From positions 124,001 through 188,000 of the forward strand of contig JACONN010000005.1 in NCBI GenBank assembly GCA_014323675.1: a stretch of 64,000 nucleotides of DNA. Reading direction: 5' to 3'. This stretch comes from Hormoscilla sp. GM7CHS1pb (GTDB lineage Bacteria; Cyanobacteriota; Cyanobacteriia; Cyanobacteriales; Desertifilaceae). The notes under the pieces are model-generated. The model made no database searches, had not been told where the DNA came from, and saw nothing but the letters and a program-made list of their open reading frames with translations. Positions 27,309 to 36,569 of the stretch are shown piece after piece. How positions within the stretch are numbered: the stretch's first letter is position 1; the number at the start of each line of letters is the position of its first letter. A program made the translations under genes and the position numbers.

Positions 27309-28163
27309 TTATGACGATCTCCGCCCTTCCCGTTCAGCTTCCATTTCCCGTAAACGAGTTTCCAATTCCTGCTTTTGAGCTTTCAATTCCTGATTTTCCG
27401 CTGACAATTCCTGAGATATCGCTTCCCATTTGGTGGAACTCGCTTCCCATTCAGTGGATCTCGCTTTCCATTCGGTAGATTTCAGCAACCGTTCTCCAGT
27501 TTCCATATCTTCTAGCACCAAACGGCCATCCTGCATACTGACCCATAACCCGATCGTCTCGCAGGGGATGCGTCCGTCATCATCTGCAATCATCGGTAAA
27601 TAGCGTCCCGTGACTAAGCGATAACCCAACACCTCATAAATTGCTTGACCGCGCCGAGTACGGCGATCGATAATTACATATTCACTAATTCCCGCCTGTT
27701 CGTATTGGAGCAATTTAGTTTGCTTGTCTTCCTTGCGATAGCCGGGAGACACCACTTCCAGAACAAAAACTGGTCGCACCGCTTCATCCCTCACTACGAA
27801 AGTAGAACGATACTGTTCCTTGTTGCGGATGCCAAAGGCCACAAACAGGTCCGGACAGTGCTTTCTCAAATCGGGAATATCCCATTCGATAGACATATCT
27901 GTGAATACTCCCACTGTTGGGTCTTCCTCATAGCGACCGCGCAACATATCCCGGGCATCGCTAGTAACATCTTCATGAAAACTATTGCTAGGCAAAGTAT
28001 AACCTTCCTCCGGGTGTAAAAATTCCATAGAGGTAAGAGGAACCTGAATATTTTTAATTGTACCGTCCGGCTGCACTTCCTCTACATATCGCCAGCCAGT
28101 TTCGGCCAGATCCACAGATGGTTCCGTTGCTACTGCCGGTGGTAATAACTCAGTATTGACCAT
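27309..28163 (-). CDS. Uma2-family (DUF820) putative endonuclease, copy 2
   Basis: 284 residues. It has the same core as copy 1: CPDLFVAFGI, VFVLEVVSPGYRKED and YEQAGISEYVIIDRRTRRG. From residue about 115 to 232 it equals copy 1 almost residue for residue, then carries a slightly longer coiled coil with TEWKARSTEWEASSTKWEA, a short internal repeat. The first 115 residues differ (for example EEGYTLPSNSFHEDVTSDA against EEDYHFPNSTFHQDVICDA). This mosaic points to tandem duplication followed by gene conversion of the 3' two thirds. The Shine-Dalgarno GGAGG lies upstream of ATG 28161-28163. Confidence 0.82.
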   Translation of the reverse strand: MVNTELLPPAVATEPSVDLAETGWRYVEEVQPDGTIKNIQVPLTSMEFLHPEEGYTLPSNSFHEDVTSDARDMLRGRYEEDPTVGVFTDMSIEWDIPDLRKHCPDLFVAFGIRNKEQYRSTFVVRDEAVRPVFVLEVVSPGYRKEDKQTKLLQYEQAGISEYVIIDRRTRRGQAIYEVLGYRLVTGRYLPMIADDDGRIPCETIGLWVSMQDGRLVLEDMETGERLLKSTEWKARSTEWEASSTKWEAISQELSAENQELKAQKQELETRLREMEAEREGRRSS

Positions 28164-28295
28164 GAAAACATCCTCCTTACCTTACTCTAATTTTATTATA
28201 ACCCTTCATCCATCTCAACTGCCTATTCTCTAATAATAACAAACATTAACCCTGTTTCTGGAGCCAGGCTGTAGGTGCGATCGCCCCCTCGCAGC

Positions 28296-28363
28296 AAGAA
28301 ACCGGGTTTCTGGAATATCCTCTAATCTTTATCCAAGATTGAAATAAGAAACCCGGTTTCTGG
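28296..28363. repeat. AAACCGGGTTTCT inverted repeat, copy 4
   Basis: Nearly identical to copy 1 (AAGAAACCGGGTTTCTGG ... AAGAAACCCGGTTTCTGG). It stands in front of the third, truncated Uma2 segment. Confidence 0.85.
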
Positions 28364-28444
28364 TCTAAGGGGGTGGTGCGATCGCATCAATTTCCAGGGG
28401 CGATCGGGGGTGCTATCAATACCGCCCCGATCGGATTTTATCCC

Positions 28445-28556
28445 TTACCCTGATGACGATCTCCGCCCTTGCTGTTGAGCTTCCAGTTCCCGTAAACGGG
28501 CTGACAATCCCTGGAATTTCGCTTTCAATTCCTGATTTTCCGCTGACAATTCCTGG
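28445..28556 (-). pseudogene. Uma2 gene fragment, copy 3 (3' end only)
   Basis: 112 bp equal to the 3' end of copy 1 (26040-26151) with one substitution near 28499, and the 70 bp downstream are also duplicated (28378-28444). It ends abruptly at the G run at 28557. Only the last part of the coiled coil would be encoded. It records a third copy of the Uma2 cassette. Confidence 0.85.
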
Positions 28557-28690
28557 AGGGGGGGGCTATTTTACATGCATCTGGGCAGCTCCGCTATCCG
28601 CGTCTGCTCCGGAGCTGGCACCCAGCTACCAACGGGTTCCCTACACCAGCGGTCAAGGAGCCCCCAGGGAGAACAATGGCGTTACCGTAA

Positions 28691-30005
28691 CTAAATAAAA
28701 TCAGAAGCATCAATTTGCCCAGAACCAACTCCCGGCAAAAATGCCAACACTTTCCACTCTTCCTCAGAAGACCTGATCAAAGTATTACCGCCCTCAGAGA
28801 TAATTTCTAAATCAGCAAAACTCAAGTCTCTCAAGCTTCCTTCTAACCGGATAAAGTCCGTGCCATCCTCAAAGTCGCCGATAACATCCCACAAATCCAG
28901 GTCCTCGCCCCAGGAGACCAAGACAAAAGTATCACTGCCCTCATTGCCGTAAAGCCAATCATGTTCGTCACCCCCACAGAGGATATCGTTTCCAGGTCCG
29001 CCATAGAGGGTATCATTACCGCTGCCCCCATAGAGGGTATCATTACCGCTGTCCCCGGTGAGGCTATCGTTGCCCCCGTGTCCGTAAAGCCCATCATTTC
29101 CATTACCCCTGAGAAGGTATCGCCTTCTGGTCCCCCTTGAAGGTAGTCATTGCTCCCCAGGGGAAGGCTGTATAGCACCGCTGAGTCGTTTTCAGAATCC
29201 TGAACCAGAATATCATCGTTTTGCCCATTGCCATTATAATCGGCAATATACAGTTGCCTGCTTTGACCGTCAACTTGAAGCACTTCAGGGAGCGGATATT
29301 CGGTGAAATTTTGCTCATCATTCCAGGACAATACCCGACTGGTGGGGGACCGATCCCTTTGGGAATCTTTTTCTTGAACCAGAATCTCTGAGAAGCCATC
29401 ACCATCCAAATCTTCTACATACAAATTGGTAAGGTCGCCCTTGAGAGCGAAATTCTCCGGCAGGGTGATGGGGGTGATGGAGTTAAAATTGCCGTCGTCT
29501 GGTGACAAGAATACTTGAGCAGTCATATGGGCATCGTCGTCCCAACTGCCCTTTTCTTGGCGGAGCATATCGCTGCGACCGTCCCCATTAAAGTCGCCAA
29601 TATGCAAATTGGTAAAGTCGCCCTTAAGAAGGAAATGCTCATGCAGGGTGATGGGGGTGATGGAGTTAAAGTTGCCGTCGTCTGGGATAAAAATACTTGA
29701 GCAGTTGTATGGGCATCGTCGTCCGCACTGCCCTTTTCTTGGCGGAGCATATCGCTGCGACCGTCCCCATTAAAGTCGCCAATATGCAAATTAGTCCAGT
29801 CACCCTTGAGAAAGAAATGCTCATGCAGGGTGATGCGGGTAAAGCCAAAGTCGCCGTCACCTCGGGATACGAGTACTTCAGCAGTTCTATGGGCATCGTC
29901 GTCCCAACTGCCCTTTTCTTGGCGGAGGATATCGCTGCGACCGTCCCCATTAAAGTCGGCGATGTATAAATTAGTAAAATCGCCTTTGAGAACGAAGTTC
30001 TCATC
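28691..30005 (-). pseudogene. FG-GAP/VCBS repeat protein with RTX C-terminus, 5' truncated and frameshifted
   Basis: Repeated blocks of about 48 residues with FNGDGRSDMLRQEKGS (first block ADFNGDGRSDILRQEKGSW) are FG-GAP/VCBS calcium-binding repeats of a secreted beta-propeller. After ADYNGNGQNDDILVQDSEN a series of GGNDSLTGDSGNDTLYGG nonapeptides (RTX) lies in another frame. The end, DGTDFIRLEGSLRDLSFADLE, is typical of secreted RTX proteins. Single-base losses at 29684-29686 and 29106-29109 explain the shifts. The 5' end stops at an ISKra4 terminus (30006), so no signal or start remains. It was probably an exported surface or matrix protein. Confidence 0.8.
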
Positions 30006-30218
30006 GGGTGCATCCCAGTTTTGCAATCGGTAAAAGGGTGCATCCCAATTTGGCAATGAGCAAAAATACTTCATTGTTAAACTGTCACTAATAGACCCTT
30101 GGTCTGTCAAGGAAATGATGACGGATAAGAGAAGGGAAGGCTCGGAAGCGGTTATCTCCGTAAAATTCGTCAATTTTATCTTGACAGACCACGAGATGAT
30201 GAGAATGTCAAGATTGAC

Positions 30219-31503
30219 TCACCTTGAGAATACTCCATTGAGATAAGCGCAGCGATGCCGCAGAACTTGGGGAACATTGGCAGCTTTCCACTGCGCTCCT
30301 GAGAGCTTCACCCGTGCCGCAACCTGCTTAATCGTTGATTCCACCTCTCCCGAACCGATTGAAATTCCCTCGGCTTGGTAATAGCCATAGTTCACAATGC
30401 GGTGACGATGCTTAGTAACATAGGCCCTGAAGTTATCAACCCGTGGATGCTCCCAGTCGTCAAATTCTTTGAGGGCTGCATCTACCTTGCCTGACCATAG
30501 GAGAGCTTTCACTCGTGCCAGTCTAGATCTGGACCCACCGACTTTCTCGAGGTTTTCCATCAAGTGATACCAATCGAGGATTTCCAGACGGAAGATGGTT
30601 GGGCCAATCTCGGCAAACAAATTCCAAATGCCATCATGACCGTCTCCGATACTCACAAGTGGATTCGCCAAGGGCTGCTGGTTGACCCATTTGACCAGTC
30701 CTGCATTGTCCCGAAAGAAGGCCGCTACCCCGAGGTCATGTAGATTAACGCCCTTGTAATCGCGCCACTCACAGGGTCTCCCTTGCGGGGTCCGTAAGCG
30801 TACTTTCCCCCATCAATGCTCATTTCCTCAACAACTTCCTTGACAGTCGGCAACTTCAACTCATGGGCGAGCACTTTCGGTTCTTGAGGGCTGATTTCGG
30901 AAACAGCTTTTTTAGCCGTCGGCAACTCAAACTCCTGAGGGGGCAGTTTCGGTCCTTGAGGGCCCGTTGAGGAAACGGCTTCTTTAGCTGTGGGCAACTC
31001 AAACTCCTGAAGGGGCAGTTTCGGTTCTTGAGCGCTCGTTGAGGAAACGGCTTCTTTAACTGTCAGTAATTCAAACTCATAACGTTGCACCAGTCGTTGC
31101 TGAGTTCCCCGGGAAACGCTCATCCCCGTGAGCTGCTTAATATCTTCCTCGGCGTGCTCATAAGAAGAGTTCGCACTCAGTAACAAGCAACATTTTTCCA
31201 GATAGGGACTCCACTGGCTATAGGCTCTCACATCAAAATAAGTCGCTTGCTTCTCCGTGATGAGGAGCTCGCCCAAAATGCTGTTTAAAATTCGGGTTCG
31301 CCCTGCGGTGGTGCCACTGGTGCTTTCGATAAAAAAAGGGCAATCTCTGGACTGACGTATTGAAGCAACTGCCCACGGACTGTAGCTTCGAGTCCTGAGA
31401 GTGTTTTCAATTGCTCTGGAACAGTCCCTTGGGCCTCCTCATACAACAAGGCGGCTATTCCCAAAGCATAGGTTTTAATTTGAGCTAAATTTTCAGGATT
31501 CAT
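30219..31503 (-). pseudogene. ISKra4-family transposase, two frameshifts and an internal repeat expansion
   Basis: Frame 1 (31503-31285) is the N-terminal MNPENLAQIKTYALGIAALL. Frame 2 (31276-about 30810) contains SANSSYEHAEEDIKQLTGMS, then three 24-residue repeats, then EEMSIDGG. Frame 3 continues from about 30805 as VRLRTPQGRPCEWRDYKGVN into ANPLVSIGDGHDGIWNLF, LEILDWYHLMENL and the C-terminal SIGSGEVESTIKQ. Each join needs one added base (AAAA 31287-31290; CCCCC 30807-30811, + strand). The DGG, GDG and GSGEVES motifs contribute the DDE triad in this family. Confidence 0.85.
30863..31078 (-). repeat. Three tandem 72-bp units inside the transposase gene
   Basis: The units encode EFELLTVKEAVSSTSAQEPK + LPLQ, EFELPTAKEAVSSTGPQGPK + LPPQ and EFELPTAKKAVSEISPQEPK + VLAH. 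A partial fourth (ELKLPTVKEVVEEMS) leads back to the ordinary sequence. Normal family members have only one such segment between RLVQRYE and MSIDGG, so this is an expansion. Confidence 0.8.
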
Positions 31504-31601
31504 AGTTTTAGAGGGAGCGTTTACCGACTGTCTCAGCTTAACACCATCTCGGAACCAGTTCGACTAAGCATTTATACTCATGGCGAAACTGGGATGCACC
31601 C

Positions 31602-32330
31602 GAGTTTAATGAGGTCGTCTACCGCGTGAATGACCGGGTGATTCAACTCAAAAATCGCTACGACATCGCACCCACCGTGATGAATGGAGAAACTGGCATA
31701 GTTGAGTCAGTTGACGCCAAAAATAAACAGGTGACAGTGAAATTTGAGGAGGGCGCGATCGTTAAGTACAGGTCCTCTGAACTCGAACAAATTATGCATT
31801 CATTCTGTCTGACCTGCCACAAGTCCCAAGGTTCGGAATTTCCCTATGTGATTATGCCCCTGCTGCTTAGTAATCGCCACATGCTGACTCGCCAGTTACT
31901 CTATACTACCATGACTCGCGCCAGCAGTACATTTATTGCAATCGGACAGACCAGAGCGTTAGAAATTGCCGTGACTACAGACAAACCTGCAAGACGATAT
32001 ACTCAGTTACAAACGCAATTGATCTCAACAGTCGAGGAACTGACCCAAACATTTAACAGCTTGAAGAAAAAGCCGACGGCAAAGAGTGCAACAACAGCTA
32101 CCGTCTCCGTCGCCAAGCGACTCAAAGAACGGGGCATGCAAGTAACTACAGGACAGAGGACTAAAATCGGTAGCCTGGCTTTGCAGCTGTATCAAGATAA
32201 GTACAAACATATCCCTTCTAAACAGCCCGAACAAATGGAGGATATGAAATTTAAGACGAAAACCTATCACTACGAGTTAGCAGCTGTTGATTTGATCGAT
32301 CGGGCGATCGACATTGTTTTGAATAGCTAA
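31602..32330 (+). pseudogene. C-terminal part of a RecD2-like DNA helicase, cut by ISKra4
   Basis: The coding frame starts at the IS end (EFNEVVYRVNDRVIQLKNRYD) and runs to TAA at 32328-32330. NGETGIVESVDAKNKQVTVKF is the SH3-like insert. HSFCLTCHKSQGSEFPYVIM is helicase motif V (UvrD_C_2) and LLYTTMTRASSTFIAIGQ is motif VI. The C-terminal 100 residues are basic and helical. The ATPase motifs (Walker A/B) have been lost with the 5' part. A short frame from ATG-less GTG 31626 exists but would lack all ATPase function. Confidence 0.75.
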
Positions 32331-32389
32331 TAGCATATTGTTAATAGCATGTTGTTAATTGCATATTGCCCGATCGCCCTTTTTCCCCA

Positions 32390-33640
32390 GAGTCAGAACT
32401 CCTGCAGGAAAGTCTACCACTAGCAGATGCCACGGTTTTGGCGAAGGCGATTCGCTCTCATTGGGGGGTTGAAAACAGTCTCCATTGGGTCTTAGATGTA
32501 AGGTTTAAAGAAGACGTGCGAAACGTTCGGGCGTAAACGATATTGGTGGTTCCATCAGCCATCTTGTGACAGCCCAAACTGGTCTCATTTGCCAGGGAAC
32601 TGTGAAATCATTGTAGGTCCAAACCCTACCCTCCGGATACGACAAGAGGTTGCACCGGTCCTAACTACTACAGAGTGACATCACTGGTGGTGGAGAGCAA
32701 GGACATAAATGTAGGATATCTGGCAGCCTAAGCTGGAAACTCCGCGCTTGTTAGATACCCATGATTAATGAATGAATCTGCTTAAGCCTCGTCATAAACA
32801 ACCAGCGTAATAAGGCTGCTCGCTGGATCCAAAAGGATAAGGTGGGAGCGAATAACATTGTCTTTTTGTTATTCCGTATTGCATAATCCCCCCGGGGTAG
32901 AGCAGGGGTCTAAAGGTATCAATTATTGATTTTACGGAACGTTATAACCTCAGTCCAGCAGTCCCCTTGGACAAGTTAGATGTTAAGCGAAAGCGAACTG
33001 GGGAGGGATGTCCTAAAAAGCCAAAGCCTAGGGTAACGCCTAGGATATGCAGACGTAGGACGGATATAGCGGGAAATCAAGGGAAACAGTAACCTCAAAG
33101 GGTACGGAACTAGGCATCCTAGTAAAGTCACCTACCATCCGAAGCGGTGGCAAGAGCTTAAAGAGATGTCAAAAGTCTACACAGTGGATGAAAGACCTCG
33201 GCCAGGTAAAAAGAAATAAAGCGGCCCACAATAGGGTCAACGTTAGTAGAGAGTGCATCAAAGGGTTAAAGTCTTCTCCCGCACGAACCCCCCTCCGCCA
33301 GGCATTAAAGTAATCTGCAACTTACGCATAACCACAGAAGGGTGAAATTTCATGAGATAAGGATAGGAAGAGGCAACTCAACCACCGTCCGCCCATGACA
33401 AGGGACCGCTAACCAGGAGCCGGATGCATTGAAAGGTGCAAGTCCGGTTTTGAAAGGGAGGGTCTGGAGGCGACTCCGGGCTCGACCCCGGCCTATAGCC
33501 TCCTTAGAACCGGACATGGGGCTGAGAATATGGGACAATGGCGGCGCTTATGTATCAATTTACTCAAAACCAAAAGAATTTTGTACCGGTTACAACCGGC
33601 AGAAGTAGCTGCCTTGCACCCAGAAACCTACTGGGAGGGT
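32390..33640 (+). pseudogene. ISAs1-family transposase remnant carrying a group II intron
   Basis: The 5' exon (about 32390-32515) encodes LPLADATVLAKAIRSHWGVE + NSLHWVLDVRFKED, the hallmark C-terminal DDE region of ISAs1-type (H-repeat) transposases. The intron starts at 32516. The 3' exon (about 33497 on) is in the right frame and reads LLRTGHGAENMGQWRRLCIN + LLKTK, again as in ISAs1. The N-terminal two thirds are gone and the 3' end fades into the M20 gene on the other strand. Excision of the intron would rejoin the frame. Confidence 0.75.
32516..33496 (+). mobile_element. ORF-less group II intron in an ISAs1 transposase gene
   Basis: It starts with GTGCGAAACG, the GUGYG 5' boundary. Sequence blocks match the intron at 35884 (CCAAACCCTACCCTCCGGATACG, TCTCCCGCACGAACCC; about 950 bp in total). 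Domain V is GAGCCGGATGCATTGAAAGG... (33417-33450) and a domain VI hairpin with GAGGGTCTGG ends near CTCGACCCC. There is no RT gene inside, so splicing or movement would need a maturase in trans. The exact 3' end (about 33496) is set by transposase reading-frame continuity. Confidence 0.8.
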
Positions 33641-34923
33641 TTAGAGTTTCCCTTGGGCATTGTGGCCATTGAGTGGGCTGACAGACTACCTCCGGACAGG
33701 CGATCCGCCCGTCCTACACAAAATTTTTCTACGCAGCGGACGAACATTTCCACTCCCACATGCAAGACGATCTCATCAAAGTCAAAGCGGGGATGGTGAT
33801 GGGGATAGGCTAAACCTTTGTCGGGGTTGGCAGAACCCAGGAAGAAATAGCACCCTGGCACCTGTTGTAGGAAAAAGGCCATGTCCTCTCCCCCCATTGT
33901 CTGGCATTCTGGGACTACTCCTGCTGGTGTCTCCACTACATCTAAAGCTACCGAACGGACTAATTCAGCCATGCCAGCATCATTGATCAGGGGTGGATAA
34001 AAACTCCAGTAGTTTAATTCATAACTGGCACCGTGACTCTGGCAGACACCGGCAATAATTTGCTCGACTCGCTGCCCGAAATATCCCTCGAAGGCCGGAT
34101 CGAAATACCGCACCGTGCCCTTCATCCGGGCGGTATCGGCAATGATGTTTTTGGCTGTGCCAGCATAGAGTTCTCCGATGGTGACGACCGCCGACTTGAT
34201 TGGATCGACGTTTCGGGCCACGATCGTCTGTAGGGCATTGACAATTTGGGCGCTGACCACGATCGCATCAATGGTTTGATGGGGCATAGCACCATGTCCT
34301 CCTTTGCCCAAAATGTGAGCCTCAAACATCTCCACTGCGGCCATCAATGGGCCACTGCGCACGCCTATTCTGCCCAGGGGCAGATTATTCCACAGGTGCA
34401 AGCCGATAATGGCATCTACCTCAGGATTTGCCAACACTCCCGCTGCAATCATCGGTTTAGCACCTCCCGGTCCTTCCTCAGCCGGTTGGAAGAGGATCTT
34501 TACTGTGCCCGCGAAGTCCTGCTGATGGGAGGCCAGATACTTGGCTACCCCTAGGGCGATCGCCGTATGTCCGTCATGACCGCAAGCATGCATGACTCCA
34601 TCATGCTGCGATCGATAGGGCACGTCGTTCAATTCTTGGATAGGCAGGGCATCCATATCTGCTCTAATGGCGAGCACCGGTCCTGGTTTCGATCCGGGGA
34701 TCGTGGCTACCACTCCAGTCTCAGCTACGCCTGGAAGATGCTCGATGCCCCATGAAGTTAACTGTTGGGAAATCAACTGGGCTGTCAGCTGCTCCTTAAA
34801 GCCCAGTTCCGGTCGCTGATGCAACCTTCTGCGCCATTCTACCAGCTGTGGTTGTAAGGCTCTAATCTCCAATCTCACCCCGGAGAGATCGATCGCGGGG
34901 GGGGTAACAGAAGCAGAAATCAT
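33628..34923 (-). CDS. M20-family amidohydrolase (N-acyl-amino-acid/hippurate hydrolase type)
   Basis: 431 residues. A zinc-dependent peptidase/amidohydrolase that removes acyl groups from amino acids. RRRLHQRPELGFKE, AIRADMDALPIQE, MHACGHDGHTAIALG and LFQPAEEGPGGA carry the metal and catalytic residues (His, Asp, Cys, Glu). GKGGHGAMPH is the dimerisation-domain motif and CQTMGGEDMAFFLQQVPG the second metal region. The family normally ends shortly after FVRCVEKFC; here about 27 extra residues (VGRADRLSGGSLSAH...) are encoded over IS and repeat sequence, so the native stop was lost. The enzyme core is complete. Confidence 0.9.
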   Translation of the reverse strand: MISASVTPPAIDLSGVRLEIRALQPQLVEWRRRLHQRPELGFKEQLTAQLISQQLTSWGIEHLPGVAETGVVATIPGSKPGPVLAIRADMDALPIQELNDVPYRSQHDGVMHACGHDGHTAIALGVAKYLASHQQDFAGTVKILFQPAEEGPGGAKPMIAAGVLANPEVDAIIGLHLWNNLPLGRIGVRSGPLMAAVEMFEAHILGKGGHGAMPHQTIDAIVVSAQIVNALQTIVARNVDPIKSAVVTIGELYAGTAKNIIADTARMKGTVRYFDPAFEGYFGQRVEQIIAGVCQSHGASYELNYWSFYPPLINDAGMAELVRSVALDVVETPAGVVPECQTMGGEDMAFFLQQVPGCYFFLGSANPDKGLAYPHHHPRFDFDEIVLHVGVEMFVRCVEKFCVGRADRLSGGSLSAHSMATMPKGNSKPSQ

Positions 34924-35360
34924 AATTTATCTTAATCAGGGACTTAAGTTATTTTTATCGCAAGGGTGAACTACCCGCATCACTTGACAAGCATGAGATA
35001 ATACGTCATGACCTGCGCGGTTTCGCGATACAGCAGCGGGATTTATAGTATAGCGGTCTGATGGATGTAGTGAGAATCCCATGCCAGTCGCAGCTATTTG
35101 CTAGTATGAAGCCAATTTTTGGATATAATGTAAATTATTGGGCAGCAGGTTGCGAATTTATAGCTTGATGAAGTAATGATTTTGTGAAATTTTTGTGAAA
35201 AGAAGGTGAAGCTAAAAATATATTTTGGCAATTTATCCATTAGATTATCAATAATTCGGTTAACTGACCCCATTATTATTACAGCATGACCATGAAATCA
35301 TATTTCCCGGATATGCCTACTTCTGTTTATCCTGTTGAAAGCTAAGGGGGTTTTTCAGCC
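34924..35360. other. Intergenic region upstream of the anti-sigma-type gene
   Basis: 437 bp without a convincing frame. AT-rich from 35090 on, with GTGAAATTTTTGTGAAA near 35183. AAGGGGG (about 35344) precedes the next gene by 10 bases as ribosome site. No known RNA recognised. Confidence 0.4.
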
Positions 35361-35792
35361 ATGATTGCTATCTCAGAGCGTCCAGTAAGCCGCAGCCAAT
35401 GGAGCACGATTAGTTTTCCTTCAACTCTCTATCTTTGTCCTGTTCTGGATTTGTTATTAGCAAAAGTTCCAGACCAATGGCACTTGGAAATCAGACTGGG
35501 ACTACAAGAAGCTTTGGTCAATGCAGCCAAGCATGGTAACAAATTAGACCCTAGTAAAAAGGTCTCGGTTCGCTTCTCTGTGGTGGAAAATCACTATTGG
35601 TGGTTAATTTCAGACCAGGGTTGCGGACAGAAGACTGAATGTTGTTTCGATCCGGAGACGGTTAACTTACTCCCCGAGCAGGATTCTGAATGCGGTCGGG
35701 GACTTTTTATTATACACCAAATATTCGATCGGGTGCAGTGGGATAATGAAGGCAGGGAGTTGAAACTCTGCAAGGAATTGACAGATAGCTGA
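35361..35792 (+). CDS. Anti-sigma-factor-type ATP-binding protein (RsbW-like)
   Basis: 143 residues with the HATPase_c_2 fold. The N box is LGLQEALVNAAKHGNKLDP, the G1 box ISDQGCG and the G2 region ECGRGLFIIHQIFDRV. Proteins of this kind phosphorylate an anti-sigma-factor antagonist or bind a partner in partner-switching control. No such partner lies nearby. Length and motif order are normal for the small stand-alone cyanobacterial kinase. The gene is followed by a hairpin and a group II intron. Confidence 0.88.
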   Translation: MIAISERPVSRSQWSTISFPSTLYLCPVLDLLLAKVPDQWHLEIRLGLQEALVNAAKHGNKLDPSKKVSVRFSVVENHYWWLISDQGCGQKTECCFDPETVNLLPEQDSECGRGLFIIHQIFDRVQWDNEGRELKLCKELTDS

Positions 35793-35854
35793 TTTGATTA
35801 TTACTTAAATCAGCTACAGATTCATTGATGACTATATTAGCACCAGCTGAAAAA

Positions 35855-35879
35855 CATTCCCTGGCTATGCTAGGGAATG
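35855..35879 (+). terminator. Hairpin before the group II intron
   Basis: CATTCCCT (35855-35862) pairs with AGGGAATG (35872-35879) over a 9-base loop, directly followed by the intron. No T run follows because the intron interrupts it. Some bacterial group II introns (class C) target such terminators, but this intron's lineage is not established. Confidence 0.5.
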
Positions 35880-36206
35880 AGGGGTGCGAAACGTTTGGGT
35901 GTAAACCGGTCCTAAAGACCTGTGACAGCCAAACTCGGTATCATTAGCCGAGATAACTGTGGAATCTTTGTGGGTCCAAACCCCACCCTCCGGATACGGG
36001 AGGTACACTGGTCCCAACTGCTGCGGAGTGACATCACCGGCGGTGGAGAGCAGGGACTAAAATGAGGATAGCTGGCAGCTATCACCGGTAACTTCTCTAA
36101 GGAAAGATGCTCAAGGTCAACGATAAGTGAATTTGTATAAGCCTCGTTACCTTAAACCAGCGGAATAGGCTAATACGCTGGAGCCAAAAGGCAATGGTAG
36201 GTGTGT

Positions 36207-36562
36207 ATAATTAAACTAAGTCGGACTGTCGCCAGTCGGACTCGTCTTCAAAACCGGACGTGAGACTTTCACCTCATCCGGCTCCTCAGTTTCGATATCC
36301 ACAAGGGTGCGACCCCCACGACTTCCATCTTCTGCTGACTTGGCGTCATGACAATAGTCGTGTAATAATTGCAGGTTGGTGTACCAGTCTTTTCCTCCCA
36401 ATGAGGTCGGTAAGGTATGGTCCACTTCCCATTTATCTCCATCCCTGAAGGTTAGTCCGCATCTTTCACATTTACCCTGCTGTCTCTTTAGCAGATTAAG
36501 CACCCGCGTACCTACGTCCGGGCTCTTTCGTAACCTTTTACTCCAATCGCCTAGCTGGAAGT
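36207..36562 (-). mobile_element. 5'-truncated group II intron fragment nested in another intron
   Basis: On the minus strand it carries the end of an RT/HNH frame, then a domain V-like GAGCCGGATGAGGTGAAAGT and a domain VI hairpin. The 3' terminus CTTAGTTTAATTAT is the same as that of the copy at 13727. The right limit is where the host intron sequence resumes (AAGTCAAGGGAATAAG). Confidence 0.75.
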
Positions 36563-36569
36563 CAAGGGA
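36216..36569 (-). pseudogene. HNH-endonuclease end of a group II intron protein
   Basis: About 117 residues from LGDWSKRLRKSPDVG on. CERCGLTFRDGDKWEVDHTL + PTSLGGKD and NLQLLHDYCHDAK form the zinc and HNH motif, with the usual VDH intact (VDQ in the copy at 13736). The frame is open to 36677, but the further N-terminal residues are translated from the host intron and are not related. RT domains are missing. Confidence 0.8.

Larger units (their letters stand above)
30036..31601 (-). mobile_element. ISKra4-family insertion sequence
   Basis: Left end GGGTGCATCCCAATTTGG (30036) and right end, inverted, GGGTGCATCCCAGTTTCG (31601 inward) agree at about 21 of 25 positions. A further solo left end lies at 30006. 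The inside holds one transposase gene on the minus strand. On the right it cuts a RecD2-like gene; on the left it abuts an RTX gene whose 5' end is missing. A second, older relic of the family is at 13533. Confidence 0.8.

Noticed and set aside
29515..30033. Plus-strand frames with repeated blocks
   Set aside because: They are mirror images of the FG-GAP repeats on the other strand.
33530..33799. Separate 89-residue gene on the + strand
   Set aside because: Its first part is the 3' exon of the ISAs1 relic and the remainder is antisense to the M20 amidohydrolase.
35855..35879. Claim that the intron at 35884 is a class C (terminator-targeting) intron
   Set aside because: A hairpin does precede it, but its close relative at 32516 sits in a transposase gene without a hairpin, and the nearby RT proteins carry HNH domains, which class C introns usually lack.
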